From: Streptomyces sp. NBC_00513
GTDB lineage: Bacteria > Actinomycetota > Actinomycetes > Streptomycetales > Streptomycetaceae
Length of the DNA stretch: 64,000 nt
Assembly: GCF_041431415.1 (NCBI RefSeq)
Contig: NZ_CP107845.1
Span: 1,550,001 to 1,614,000 of the forward strand
Direction of reading: 5' to 3'
The position numbers were made by a program, and so were the translations under genes. This document shows, piece after piece, positions 34,558-43,191 of this stretch. The notes below the pieces were generated by a model, which had not been told where the DNA came from, made no database searches, and saw only the letters and a program-made list of their open reading frames with translations. Position 1 is the first letter of the stretch. Every line of letters starts with the position of its first letter.

Positions 34558-35592
34558 ATGAGCGCACCCACCACCCCGAGACCGGCCGCCGAGGCTCTCC
34601 CCGACTCCCTCCCCGATCCCCTGCCGATCACCGTCGCCGCGACCGTCGCCCCACCGCCCGACGCTCGCCGGGGCGGCCTCGACTGGCGAATCCGGTTCGC
34701 CGTCCTCTCGGTGATCTGGGGCTTCAGCTTCCTGCTGATCAAGGTGGGCACGGAGGCCTACGCCCCGTTCCAGGTCGCTCTCGGTCGGGTCGCCTTCGGC
34801 GCCCTCGCGCTGCTCACGGTCCTGTTGCTGCGCCGCGAGCGGCTCCCCCGGGGCCGGCGGACCTGGGCCCACCTGACGGTGGCGGCGCTCCTGCTCAACA
34901 CCGCGCCGTTCTCGCTCTTCGCGTACGCCGAGCTGAGCATCCCCTCCAGCCTGGCCGGCATCTGCAACGCGACCTCCCCCCTGTGGGGCATGGCCCTCTC
35001 CCTGGTCGCCCTGTCCGAGGACCGCCCCACCCGCCGCCGGTTCGCCGGCCTGGGCCTCGGCTTCCTCGGCGTGCTCACCGTCCTCGGAGCCTGGCAGGGC
35101 TTCTCGGGGGTCGACGCCACGGGCACCGCGCTCGCCCTGCTGGCCTCGCTCTGCTACCCGATCGGCTGGATCTACGTCCGCCGCACGCTGGCCGGCACTC
35201 CCGGCTCGCCGGTGGCCCTGACCGGCGCGCAGCTCGGCATCTCGACGGTCCAACTGCTGCTGGTCAGCGCCCTGTTCACTTCGGCGCCGCACTCGTTCCC
35301 GCTCTGGCCGACCCTGTCGGTGATCGCCCTGGGCGCCCTCGGCACCGGATTGGCCCTGCAGATGCAGTACGGACTGGTGACGGAGGTCGGCCCGACCACC
35401 GCACAGATGGTCACCTACTTCATCCCCGTCATCGCCACCACGGCGGGCGTCCTGGTCCTGGGCGAGCAGCTCCACTGGAACACCCCGGTCGGCGCGGCCA
35501 TCGTCCTGGCCGGCGCGGCCCTCACCCAGACCCGCACCCCGAAGCCCCCCGCCAACTCCGACCCCGCCCCAACCAGCCCCGCCGGCGTTTGA
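34558..35592 (+). CDS. EamA/DMT family transporter (LysR-linked)
   Basis: A 344-residue drug/metabolite exporter. About 45 Pro-rich residues precede the first helix; then IRFAVLSVIWGFSFLLIKVG opens the first EamA repeat and MVTYFIPVIATTAGVLVLGE closes the second. The last residues (PAPTSPAGV) and the TGA are encoded inside a dispersed GC-rich repeat, so the tail is probably not functional. Controlled by the divergent LysR by inference. Confidence 0.9.
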   Translation: MSAPTTPRPAAEALPDSLPDPLPITVAATVAPPPDARRGGLDWRIRFAVLSVIWGFSFLLIKVGTEAYAPFQVALGRVAFGALALLTVLLLRRERLPRGRRTWAHLTVAALLLNTAPFSLFAYAELSIPSSLAGICNATSPLWGMALSLVALSEDRPTRRRFAGLGLGFLGVLTVLGAWQGFSGVDATGTALALLASLCYPIGWIYVRRTLAGTPGSPVALTGAQLGISTVQLLLVSALFTSAPHSFPLWPTLSVIALGALGTGLALQMQYGLVTEVGPTTAQMVTYFIPVIATTAGVLVLGEQLHWNTPVGAAIVLAGAALTQTRTPKPPANSDPAPTSPAGV

Positions 35593-35626
35593 GGCGCGGG
35601 GGTCCGGGGGCGGAGCCCCCGGCAAC
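35574..35626. repeat. dispersed Streptomyces palindromic repeat
   Basis: AGCCCCGCCGGCGTTTGAGG, then CGCGGGGGTCCGGGGGCGGA GCCCCCGG is, from memory, a sequence found downstream of many Streptomyces genes. CCGGGGGC-GGA-GCCCCCGG (35604-35622) is a hairpin that can terminate the EamA gene. Confidence 0.6.
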
Positions 35627-35752
35627 GGCGCCGCACCCGCCCACCGGCCGACAGCGCAACGACGGGGCGCGGGCCGACCACCCCGGCCCGCGCCCCCGCA
35701 CCCCGCGCCCCGCGCCCCGCCCCACCCCAACCCCCGGCGGAGCACCCCCGCC

Positions 35753-37093
35753 TCAGTCGAACCGTCCTCCCACCGCCGGCCGCACCGCGAGGGCCACCGC
35801 GTCCGCGAGCCCCGCCACCTCCTCCACCCCGAGACCGGACACGGTGATCCGTACCCCGGGTCCGCTCTCCACCCGGAACCGCGCCCCCGGCGCCACCGCC
35901 CAGCCCGCCCCCAGCAACCGCGCCACCGTGCCCGTCTCGTCGGCGACCGGTACCCACACGTTCATCCCGCTGCGCCCGTACGCCCGCACCCCGCGCCGCT
36001 CCAGGGCCGCGACGAGCCCGTCCCGCCGTTCCCCGTACGACCGCGCCACGGCGGCCGCGTCCACCGCACCCGTGGTCCACAGTTCGACCACCGCGTACTG
36101 GAGCAGCCGGCTCACCCAACCCGGCCCCAGTCGCTGCCTTCCGCGCACCCGGTCCATCGTGACCGTGTCTCCCGTCAGCACCGCGAGTCGCAGGTCCGGC
36201 CCGTAGGCCTTGGCGGTGGACCGGACCAGCGCCCAGTGTCGGGTTACCCCGCCCAGGCATTGCAACGGCAGGTCCACGATCCCGTGTCCGTGGTCGTCGT
36301 CGAGGACCAGTACCTCCGGGTGGAGTGCCAGCAACTCCCGCAGTTCCCCGGCCCGGTGCGCGCTCACCGCCGCGCCCGTCGGGTTCTGCGCCCTGGCCGT
36401 GACCACCAGCGCTCGCGCCCCGTCCGCCAGGGCCCGCGCCACCGCCTCCGGCCGCGGCCCCTCGTCGTCCACGGCGACCGGCAGCACCCGCAGCCCCAGC
36501 GCGGGCGCCAGGTCCAGCACGCTCCCCCAGCCCGGGTCCTCCACGGCCACGGCGTCGCCGGGGCGCAGGTGGGCGGCCAGTACGCGTTCGATGCCGTCGA
36601 GAGCCCCCGAGGTGAGCCCGACGGGCCCGGCCGGCACCCCGTCGGCGTCGAGGCCGGCGCGGGCGAGGGCCGCCAACTCCGGGGCGACCGGGTCGGTCCC
36701 GTACAGGGTGGGTGTCCGCGCGTACCGTCGGGCGGCGGCGGCCAGGGCTCCCTCCAGCGAGGGCAGCAGCGAGACGTCCGGGTTGCCCGAGGCGACGTCG
36801 CGCACGCCGGGCGGGATGTCCATCCGCAGCGCGTCGCGGGGCGCGCTCGCCGGCCGGGACCTGATGCGGCTGCCGCGCCGGCCGTCCGTCTCGATGACCC
36901 CGCGTTCGCGCAGGGTTCGGTAGGCGGCGGCCACGGTGTTCGGGTTCACCCCGAGGACTCCGGCGAGTTCCCGCATCGGCGGCAGCAGCGTTCCCGGGGG
37001 GAGCGCGCCCGATCCGATGCCCGTTTCGACGCTGGCCGCGATGTCCGATGCGCGACGCCCTACGATCCGATAGTCTCCTAGCACAAACGACAT
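35753..37093 (-). CDS. MocR/GntR-type regulator with aminotransferase domain
   Basis: A 446-residue MocR protein. N-terminal GntR winged helix (SGALPPGTLLPPMRELAGVL, then VNPNTVAAAYRTLRERGVIE). The fold-type I aminotransferase follows, with RAQNPTGAAVSAH, the LDDDHGHGIVD aspartate strand and the PLP-lysine segment VRSTAKAYGPDLRLAV. Family members of this kind (PdxR, PtsJ) sense PLP. ATG 37093; a 12-bp palindrome lies 3 bp upstream. Confidence 0.92.
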   Translation of the reverse strand: MSFVLGDYRIVGRRASDIAASVETGIGSGALPPGTLLPPMRELAGVLGVNPNTVAAAYRTLRERGVIETDGRRGSRIRSRPASAPRDALRMDIPPGVRDVASGNPDVSLLPSLEGALAAAARRYARTPTLYGTDPVAPELAALARAGLDADGVPAGPVGLTSGALDGIERVLAAHLRPGDAVAVEDPGWGSVLDLAPALGLRVLPVAVDDEGPRPEAVARALADGARALVVTARAQNPTGAAVSAHRAGELRELLALHPEVLVLDDDHGHGIVDLPLQCLGGVTRHWALVRSTAKAYGPDLRLAVLTGDTVTMDRVRGRQRLGPGWVSRLLQYAVVELWTTGAVDAAAVARSYGERRDGLVAALERRGVRAYGRSGMNVWVPVADETGTVARLLGAGWAVAPGARFRVESGPGVRITVSGLGVEEVAGLADAVALAVRPAVGGRFD

Positions 37094-37095
37094 TA

Positions 37096-37107
37096 TGCAC
37101 TAGTGCA
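37096..37107. promoter_or_regulatory. MocR operator candidate
   Basis: TGCACTAGTGCA is a perfect 12-bp palindrome in the 28-bp spacer between the divergent MocR and PNPOx starts. A single site could serve both promoters. Confidence 0.5.
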
Positions 37108-37121
37108 ACGGAGTTCGCACC

Positions 37122-37826
37122 ATGACCGCCACGCCCGCCACCGAGCCGACCACGCCGACCGCCGCGCGGCCGACCTCCGCGTACGAGCCCACCGACCGCA
37201 CCGTCCCGACCCGTTCCCGGGACCGGGCGCGCTACGACCACGAGACCGTGCACGCGATACTCGACCAGGCCTACGTCTGTCACCTCGGCTTCGTGCGCGG
37301 CGGCGCGCCGGTGGTCCTGCCGACGCTGTTCGGCCGGATCGGCGACGCCCTCTACCTCCACGGCTCGACCGGGTCTCGTCCCCTGCTCGCGGCGGGCAAG
37401 GCCGATCCGGGTCTGCCGGTCTGCGTGACCGTGACGCACGTCGACGGTCTGGTGCTGGCCCGGTCGGCCTTCCACCACTCCCTGAACTACCGCTCGGTGG
37501 TCATCCACGGCACCGCCTACCAGGTCACCGACGAGCAGGAGTGCCGGACGGCGCTCGACGCCCTCGTCGACCAGGTCGTGCCCGGCCGGTCCGCCGACTG
37601 CCGGCCCCCCACGGCCAAGGAGCTCGCGGCCACCGTCGTGATCCGGCTGGACCTGACCGAGGTGTCCGCCAAGCTGCGCACGGGCGGGCCGAGCGACGAC
37701 GCCGAGGACCTGGGCCTGCCCTTCTGGTCGGGCGTGGTCCCGGTCGCCCCGGCGTACGGGACGCCGGTCCCGGCCGCCGACCTGTCCCCCGGCGTCGCCG
37801 TCCCGGACTACCTCGCCACGCTCTGA
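37122..37826 (+). CDS. PPOX-class flavin-binding protein
   Basis: A 234-residue pyridoxamine-phosphate-oxidase-like protein. [20 protein letters not shown], then [20 protein letters not shown] and [20 protein letters not shown] are the flavin-fold blocks. The N-terminal 35 residues are Thr/Pro-rich and not conserved in the fold. Divergent from a MocR gene, so a role in vitamin B6 or a related flavin reaction is plausible. Confidence 0.85.
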   Translation: MTATPATEPTTPTAARPTSAYEPTDRTVPTRSRDRARYDHETVHAILDQAYVCHLGFVRGGAPVVLPTLFGRIGDALYLHGSTGSRPLLAAGKADPGLPVCVTVTHVDGLVLARSAFHHSLNYRSVVIHGTAYQVTDEQECRTALDALVDQVVPGRSADCRPPTAKELAATVVIRLDLTEVSAKLRTGGPSDDAEDLGLPFWSGVVPVAPAYGTPVPAADLSPGVAVPDYLATL

Positions 37827-38764
37827 GGCACCGGGGCGGGCCTGACCGCCGGCCCGCCCGCCGGCCTGCGCGCCTCGGCGACGATCAGCGCCCCGACGGC
37901 CGTCAGCAGCAGTACGGTGCCCAGGATCACGGCCCCGGTCAGCCGTTCTCCGAGCAGCAGGACGGCGATCACCGCCGCGCTCACCGGCTCGATCAGCATG
38001 ATCACCGACACCGTGGCGGCCCGCACCGCGGCGGCCCCGTGGAAGTAGAGCGCGTACGCCAGGGCCGTCGGCACGGTGGCCACGTACACGAGCAGCCAGA
38101 GCACCCGCCCGAGTTCGGCCGTGTGCGGAAGCAGGCCCTCCACCGCGGCGAGCGGCAGCAGGCACACCGTGCCCACCGCCACCGACCAGGCGGTGGTGAC
38201 CAGCGGGTCCCCGCCGGCCCCGCGCTGCCCGAGCCGGCGGGCCCGCAGGGTCATGGCGGCGTAGCCAGCGGCCGACAACAGCGCCCAGCCGACGCCGATC
38301 GGCCGCACTTCGCCGCCACCGCTGCCCAGTACCAGCACCGCCAGCCCGGCCAGCGCCCCGCCGACGGCGACGATCCCGCCGCGTCCGAGCCGTTCGCCCA
38401 TCCAGTACCGGGCACCGACGCTGATCAGGACGGGCCCCGCCCCCAGGGTGACCACGGTCCCGACGGCCAGACCGGTCTCCCGCACCGCGGCGAAGTACGC
38501 GGCCTGGAACAGGGTGAACATCAGTCCGGTGGCGATCAGCGAGCCGGCCGAGGGCCGCGGCAGGGCGGCAGCGGGGCGACGGACCGCGAGAACGGCGAGC
38601 AGGACCGCCAACCCGCCCGCGCACCGCCAGAACGACAGGGCGAGCGGTCCGAGGTCACTGGCGAGGAACAGCAGCGAGGCGGCCGCCCCGGCGGTTCCCC
38701 AGGCGGCTCCGGCGACGACGAGGGAGAGAAGACTGCGCCCGGCTGCGGGCGATTGGTTCGACAC
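37808..38764 (-). CDS. EamA/DMT family transporter
   Basis: A 318-residue exporter. [20 protein letters not shown] opens the first repeat; [20 protein letters not shown] is near the end of the second. GTG start. The last 19 bp overlap the convergent PPOX gene. An EamA gene of the same type lies 163 bp upstream on the same strand, so this and the next may be a pair of duplicate exporters. Confidence 0.9.
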   Translation of the reverse strand: MSNQSPAAGRSLLSLVVAGAAWGTAGAAASLLFLASDLGPLALSFWRCAGGLAVLLAVLAVRRPAAALPRPSAGSLIATGLMFTLFQAAYFAAVRETGLAVGTVVTLGAGPVLISVGARYWMGERLGRGGIVAVGGALAGLAVLVLGSGGGEVRPIGVGWALLSAAGYAAMTLRARRLGQRGAGGDPLVTTAWSVAVGTVCLLPLAAVEGLLPHTAELGRVLWLLVYVATVPTALAYALYFHGAAAVRAATVSVIMLIEPVSAAVIAVLLLGERLTGAVILGTVLLLTAVGALIVAEARRPAGGPAVRPAPVPQSVAR

Positions 38765-38927
38765 GTGTGACTCCGCGCGTGCGTGAAGGATGAGGGAAAG
38801 GGGTCATCGCTTCGCGGGCAGCGCGAATCCGCCCGGGATCTCCCCGGGGCGGGGTACTCGTTCGCTCGAAGGCCGCCCGCGCTAGGCGGCGGGAGGCGGA
38901 AGCACGGTCGAAGGCATGCTCGGAACC

Positions 38928-39884
38928 CTAAGCCTTGGCCGTCTCGCGGTCCAACACGGCCGGGTCGGCCGCCCCCGGCGGGGTGGGTCGCGCGGACTGC
39001 GCGATGAAGGCCCCGCCCAGAACCAGCGCCCCGCCCGCGATCTGCCAGGAGGAGAGGTGCTCGCCCAGCAACACCCAGGCCAGCACGGTCGCGATGACCG
39101 CTTCCAGGCAGGCCACCACGCCCGCCACCTGCGGCGACAGCCGGCGCACCGAGACGACCCCGGTCAGGTACGCGAACACGGTCGCGATCAGCACGACCCA
39201 GCCGAGCAGCACCACCGCCGGCACCATCGTGTCGCCGAGCGCCGCGTCGGAGCCCAGCACCGCCCAGTCCATCCGCCAGGGCCGGGCGATCACGGTCATG
39301 ACCAGCGCGCCGACGATCATGCCGAACGCGATCACGCCCAGCGGGTCGGGGACGTCGTCCCCGTCGGTCCCCTGGTCGGCGAACACGAAGTAGAACGCCT
39401 GGCAGCAGGCGGCGGCGAGACCCAGCAGCACCCCGAGCGGGTCCAGGCTCAGCCCGGCCCAGATCTCCACGACGCACGCCAGCCCGACGACGGCCACCGC
39501 CGCCCCGGCGGCGGCCGCCCGGGTCACCGGCTTGCGCTGCACGAAGCGGATCCAGCCCAGCAGCAGGGCGGGCCCCAGGTACTCCAGCAGGAGTGCCACG
39601 CCGACGGGGATCCGGGACAGGGAGGCGAAGTAGAAGGCCTGCACACCGGCGACGGCGATCAGTCCGAAGCCGGCCAGCAGGAACGGTTTGCGGCGCACCA
39701 GGTCGCGATGGCGCCAGGCCAGGGGGGACAGCACGAGCGCCGCACCCGCCACCCGCAACCACACCACGTGCAACGGGTCCAGACCCGCCTCGATCAGCGG
39801 CTTCGCCGCGACGCCGGAACCACCGAACGCACACGCCGAGACGAGGGCGAGGCCCAGTCCGGCGTTCTTCCCTGACGCTTGCAT
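38928..39884 (-). CDS. EamA/DMT family transporter
   Basis: A 318-residue exporter with two five-helix repeats (GLALVSACAFGGSGVAAKPL first; VVACLEAVIATVLAWVLLGE second). ATG 39884 (QASGKNAGLG). Third EamA gene of the 34-40 kb stretch. Substrate unknown. An upstream spacer carries direct GTCA repeats shared with the divergent SRPBCC gene. Confidence 0.9.
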   Translation of the reverse strand: MQASGKNAGLGLALVSACAFGGSGVAAKPLIEAGLDPLHVVWLRVAGAALVLSPLAWRHRDLVRRKPFLLAGFGLIAVAGVQAFYFASLSRIPVGVALLLEYLGPALLLGWIRFVQRKPVTRAAAAGAAVAVVGLACVVEIWAGLSLDPLGVLLGLAAACCQAFYFVFADQGTDGDDVPDPLGVIAFGMIVGALVMTVIARPWRMDWAVLGSDAALGDTMVPAVVLLGWVVLIATVFAYLTGVVSVRRLSPQVAGVVACLEAVIATVLAWVLLGEHLSSWQIAGGALVLGGAFIAQSARPTPPGAADPAVLDRETAKA

Positions 39885-39975
39885 GGCCACATGATGGCAG
39901 GAGGCGTCAGGACCGTCACCGTCATGACACCTGTTGAGACGCACCCGACACCCACCTCGGCCCGACGCATCGGAT

Positions 39976-39990
39976 CTGACAGGTCGTCAG
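39976..39990. promoter_or_regulatory. inverted repeat before the SRPBCC gene
   Basis: CTGAC-AGGTC-GTCAG, 66 bp upstream of the ATG; a small TetR-type dyad by form only. Confidence 0.3.
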
Positions 39991-40055
39991 TATTGAATGT
40001 TCCGCCTGCCGGGGCTACCTTCCGCCGCACGTACCCGACGAGAAGGGGTGGTCGC

Positions 40056-40484
40056 ATGGCCGAAGTCACCGCGGAATCACGCATCGAGGCGCCCGCCGCG
40101 AAGCTCTGGGCGCAGCTGACGGACTGGGACGCGTACGGCCGGTGGAGCATGACCCACACCAACTTCCCGAAGGGCGGACCCGAGACCCTGGCGGTCGGAT
40201 CGACCTTCGCGGAGAACATGAAGATGATGGGCTTCCCGGCCGAGGTCGTCTGGACCGTCTCGGAGCTGGAGGACGAACGCCTCTTCGCCATCACGGGCAA
40301 GGGCCCGATGGGCGTGGCCGTCCTCACCCGGTACACCCTGATCCCGGACGGCGGGGCCACCACCGTGAAGATCGACGGCGAGTTCACCGGAGCCGCCGTG
40401 TCACTGATGGCCGGCAAGCTGAAGGACTCGGCCACGGCCGCGCTCAACGAATCGCTGCGCAAGCTCGCGGGCCTGGTCGCCTGA
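40056..40484 (+). CDS. SRPBCC family protein
   Basis: A 142-residue START/polyketide-cyclase-like (SRPBCC) protein. AEVTAESRIEAPAAKLWAQL, DWDAYGRWSMTHTNFPKG and the closing long helix LKDSATAALNESLRKLAGLV define the fold with a deep ligand cavity. ATG 40056 with GAAGGGG upstream. Function unknown; it may bind a hydrophobic ligand. Confidence 0.85.
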   Translation: MAEVTAESRIEAPAAKLWAQLTDWDAYGRWSMTHTNFPKGGPETLAVGSTFAENMKMMGFPAEVVWTVSELEDERLFAITGKGPMGVAVLTRYTLIPDGGATTVKIDGEFTGAAVSLMAGKLKDSATAALNESLRKLAGLVA

Positions 40485-40512
40485 CCCGCACCGCCACCGC
40501 ACGCCGGTACGC

Positions 40513-40558
40513 GCGAGGGCGCGCCCCGCGGGAGGATTCCCGCGGGGCGCGCCCTCGC
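40513..40558. terminator. bidirectional terminator
   Basis: A perfect 21-bp stem: GCGAGGGCGCGCCCCGCGGG A (40513-40533) pairs with 40538-40558 around GGAT. It separates the SRPBCC gene from the convergent padR gene. Confidence 0.8.
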
Positions 40559-40570
40559 ATGGTGTCGGCC

Positions 40571-40660
40571 GACCCAGTGCCGGCCGGCTCAGTGCTCGTC
40601 GACTCAGTACTCATCGACTCAGCGCTCGTCGGCCCAGTGCTCGTCGGCTCAGTGCTCGTC
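40571..40660 (-). repeat. 15-bp tandem repeat at the padR stop
   Basis: Six 15-bp units (consensus GGCTCAGTGCTCGTC, first unit degenerate at 40571-40585) run head to tail. The unit at 40646-40660 contains the last codons and TGA of padR (Ala-Asp-Glu-His-stop). Confidence 0.85.
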
Positions 40661-41269
40661 GGCCAGGATCAGGTAGAGCTTCTTGCGTGCGTCGTTGATG
40701 ACCCCGAGGGCCTTCTCGCGCTGCTCGGGCGTGCCGGTCTTGAAGACCTGCCCGAAGGCTTCCATCAGGCCGACTCCGGCCGTCCGGACCTCGTGCATCG
40801 CCTCGAAGTCGAAGCCGCGCCCGGCGTCCGCCCACGGGGCGTCCGGACCCGACTCGGCCTCGGTGCGGCCGGCGTCGGTGAGCGTGAACAGCTTCTTGCC
40901 GCCCTCGCTCTCGTTCGTGATGAGGCCCTCGTCCTCCAGCAGTTGCAGGGTCGGGTAGACCGAGCCGGGGCTGGGCTTCCAGGCCCCTCCGCTGCGCTCC
41001 CCGATCTCCTGGATCATCTCGTAGCCGTGCATCGGCCGGTCCGCGAGCAGCGCCAGGATGGAGGCGCGTACGTCACCCCGGCGGGCCCGACCGCGCGGTC
41101 CGCCGCGTCCGCCGCGCCCTCCGAAGGGTCCGCCGCCGAAGGGCGGTCCGAACGGGCCGAAGGCGGCGCGACGCCCGCCGAACTCCTCCCGACGGTCCGG
41201 CCCGCAGTGGCCGTGACCCCGTCCGTGCTCGTGGCCGTGGTCGTGTCCGTGCTGTCCGTGTGAACGCAT
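40649..41269 (-). CDS. PadR family regulator with His-rich N-terminus
   Basis: A 206-residue regulator. Residues 1-25 are very His-rich (HGQHGHDHGHEHGRGHGH), then a Gly/Arg-rich linker, then a PadR winged helix (GDVRASILALLADRPMHGYE, PSPGSVYPTLQLLEDEGLIT). The C-terminal dimerisation helix ends ARKKLYLILADEH. The His stretch could bind Ni/Zn/Co, so the regulator may sense metal. The last five codons are duplicated in the tandem repeat downstream. The ATG at 41269 has GAAAGGAGC upstream. Confidence 0.88.
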   Translation of the reverse strand: MRSHGQHGHDHGHEHGRGHGHCGPDRREEFGGRRAAFGPFGPPFGGGPFGGRGGRGGPRGRARRGDVRASILALLADRPMHGYEMIQEIGERSGGAWKPSPGSVYPTLQLLEDEGLITNESEGGKKLFTLTDAGRTEAESGPDAPWADAGRGFDFEAMHEVRTAGVGLMEAFGQVFKTGTPEQREKALGVINDARKKLYLILADEH

Positions 41270-41366
41270 GACTGCGCTCCTTTCGTCATCGAGTGTTCTC
41301 GCCGTCCGACCCGATGTCCGACGGCTTCGATGTCTCCACTATCACTGATCGCTCACGATACGTCAA

Positions 41367-41376
41367 CGATATATCG
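41367..41376. promoter_or_regulatory. palindrome upstream of padR
   Basis: CGATATATCG, with a near direct repeat CGATACG nine bases to the left, about 100 bp before padR in the spacer with phzF. AT-rich here against a GC-rich background; PadR operators are often of this kind. Confidence 0.4.
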
Positions 41377-41454
41377 GAAACTCTTCGGCGACAGAGCCAG
41401 GCACCCCGGATTGGCCTTTGGCGGCGTTCCCCGACCCGCCCTACGGTCGGGGTC

Positions 41455-42273
41455 ATGCGCATCCGAATCGTCGACGCCTTCACGGACCGCCCCTTCCACG
41501 GGAACCCCGCCGGGGTCCTGCTGCTGGACGGCGCGTTCCCTCCGGACTCCTGGCTCCAGCAGGTCGCCGCCGAGGTCAGCCTCTCCGAGACCGCCTTCGC
41601 CCGGCCGCTGCCGGCGGGCGGGGAGGCCGACTGGGAGCTGCGCTGGTTCACCCCGGCCGCCGAGGTGGACATGTGCGGCCACGCCACCCTCGCGACCGCC
41701 CACGTCCTCGCGACGACCGGCCGGGCGAGCGGTCTGATCCGCTTCGCCGCCCGCTGCGGGATCCTCACGGCGCGGACGGCCGAGGACGGCACGATCACCA
41801 TGGACTTCCCGACCTCCTCGCTGACGGAGGTCGAGCCGGTGCCCGAGGTGGAGCGCGCGCTGGGCGCCGCGATCGTCTCGGTGCACGACACCTCCGCCCA
41901 CGTCGGCGACCTGGTGGTGGAGCTCGCGGACGAGCGGACGGTGCGGGAGCTCACCCCCGACATCGCCGCCCTGCGCGGCTACGCCCGCCGCGGGGTGATC
42001 GTCACCGCGGCCGCAGAGGACCCCTCACGCGGCCACGACTTCGTCTCACGCGGCTTCTTCCCGGCGTTCGGCATCGACGAGGACCCCGTCACGGGCAGCG
42101 CCCACACCGCGCTCGCCCCGTTCTGGGCGCGTCGCCTCGGCCGCACCACGCTGACGGGCCTCCAGGGCGGATCCCGTACGGGTCTGGTCCGCGTCACCCT
42201 CGCCGGTGAGCGCACCCTGCTGACCGGTCACGCCGTCACGGTCCTGGACGGGGAGCTCCTCACCCGCCCCTGA
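41455..42273 (+). CDS. PhzF family epimerase/isomerase-like protein
   Basis: A 272-residue PhzF-fold protein. The opening RIRIVDAFTDRPFHGNPAGV, catalytic Glu in VSLSETAF, the RWFTPAAEVDMCGHATLATA block and DEDPVTGSAHTALAP identify the family. Most members have unknown substrates. The conserved Cys-Gly-His motif is intact. No phenazine genes are near. ATG 41455. Confidence 0.9.
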   Translation: MRIRIVDAFTDRPFHGNPAGVLLLDGAFPPDSWLQQVAAEVSLSETAFARPLPAGGEADWELRWFTPAAEVDMCGHATLATAHVLATTGRASGLIRFAARCGILTARTAEDGTITMDFPTSSLTEVEPVPEVERALGAAIVSVHDTSAHVGDLVVELADERTVRELTPDIAALRGYARRGVIVTAAAEDPSRGHDFVSRGFFPAFGIDEDPVTGSAHTALAPFWARRLGRTTLTGLQGGSRTGLVRVTLAGERTLLTGHAVTVLDGELLTRP

Positions 42274-42291
42274 GGACCGTCCGAGGACTCC

Positions 42292-43089
42292 TCAGGGGGT
42301 CGGCAGCCAGCCCACCTTGCCCGCGAGCAGGGCGTAGCCGCCGAAGGCCACGATGTCGAGCAGCGCGTGCGCGACGACGAGCGGTCCGACCCGCCCCCAA
42401 CGGCGGTAGGCCAGCACGAACACCATGCCCATCACCATGTTGCCGATGAAGCCGCCGATGCCCTGGTAGAGGTGGTAGGAGCCGCGCAGTGCCGAGCTGG
42501 CCAGCAGTGACGCCGTCGGGGACCAGCCCAGTTGGTCGAGCCGGCGCAGCAGGTAGGCCAGCACGATGACCTCCTCGACCACGGAGTTCTGCAGCGCGGA
42601 GAGGATCAGTACGGGGAACTTCCACCACACGTCCGGCAGCGCCTCCGGCACCACCGTCAGGTTGAATCCGGTGGCGCGGGCCGCCAGGTAGAAGGCGAGC
42701 CCGGCGCTGCCGATGCCGGCGGCGACCAGCGCGCCGCGACTCAGGTCGAACAGCGGCCTGGTCCGGTCGAAGCCCAGTGTCCGCAGCCCCGGCGCGCCTT
42801 CGCGGGTCAGCAGGTGCGCGACGAGCAGTACGGGAACGAGCGCGCTCGCGATCCCGAACAGTTGCCAGGACAGGTCCAGCCAGGGCCGCCCGGGCGCGTA
42901 CGACCCGTTCAGCGTGGCCGCCTGGTCCTTGAGCCCACCCGGCTTGGTGAGCGAACCGATGAAGCTGATCAGGGCCGAGACCCCGCTCGCCCCCAGCGAC
43001 AGCGCGAGGACGAGCAGCGTCTCGGTCCGCAGGTACCCGCGGCTCTCTTCCCGCAGGTCCTTGACCACCGGCTCCGGCTCCACCCGCAC
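42292..43089 (-). CDS. CPBP family intramembrane protease-like protein
   Basis: A 265-residue membrane protein of the CPBP (Abi/CAAX protease) family. About seven hydrophobic segments; motif 1 NSVVEEVIVLAYLLRRL holds the Glu-Glu pair, motif 2 HLYQGIGGFIGN and motif 3 VAHALLDIVAFGG supply His and Asp/Asn. All catalytic positions appear kept. Starts at GTG. CPBP members process peptides or bacteriocins or confer immunity; the role here is open. Confidence 0.85.
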   Translation of the reverse strand: MRVEPEPVVKDLREESRGYLRTETLLVLALSLGASGVSALISFIGSLTKPGGLKDQAATLNGSYAPGRPWLDLSWQLFGIASALVPVLLVAHLLTREGAPGLRTLGFDRTRPLFDLSRGALVAAGIGSAGLAFYLAARATGFNLTVVPEALPDVWWKFPVLILSALQNSVVEEVIVLAYLLRRLDQLGWSPTASLLASSALRGSYHLYQGIGGFIGNMVMGMVFVLAYRRWGRVGPLVVAHALLDIVAFGGYALLAGKVGWLPTP

Positions 43090-43191
43090 GCCCGACTCCC
43101 GTCCCGCCGCGATCGGTGTCGCGACGTGCCGTCACGACACCCCCATACTGCCTCCTCGGCGGGGGGACGGGATCATCGGACCCGGTCGGGG

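Noticed and set aside
38882..38917. An 11-codon leader peptide (MPSTVLPPPAA) between two EamA genes
   Set aside because: No ribosome binding site, no run of a regulated amino acid, and no clear attenuator.
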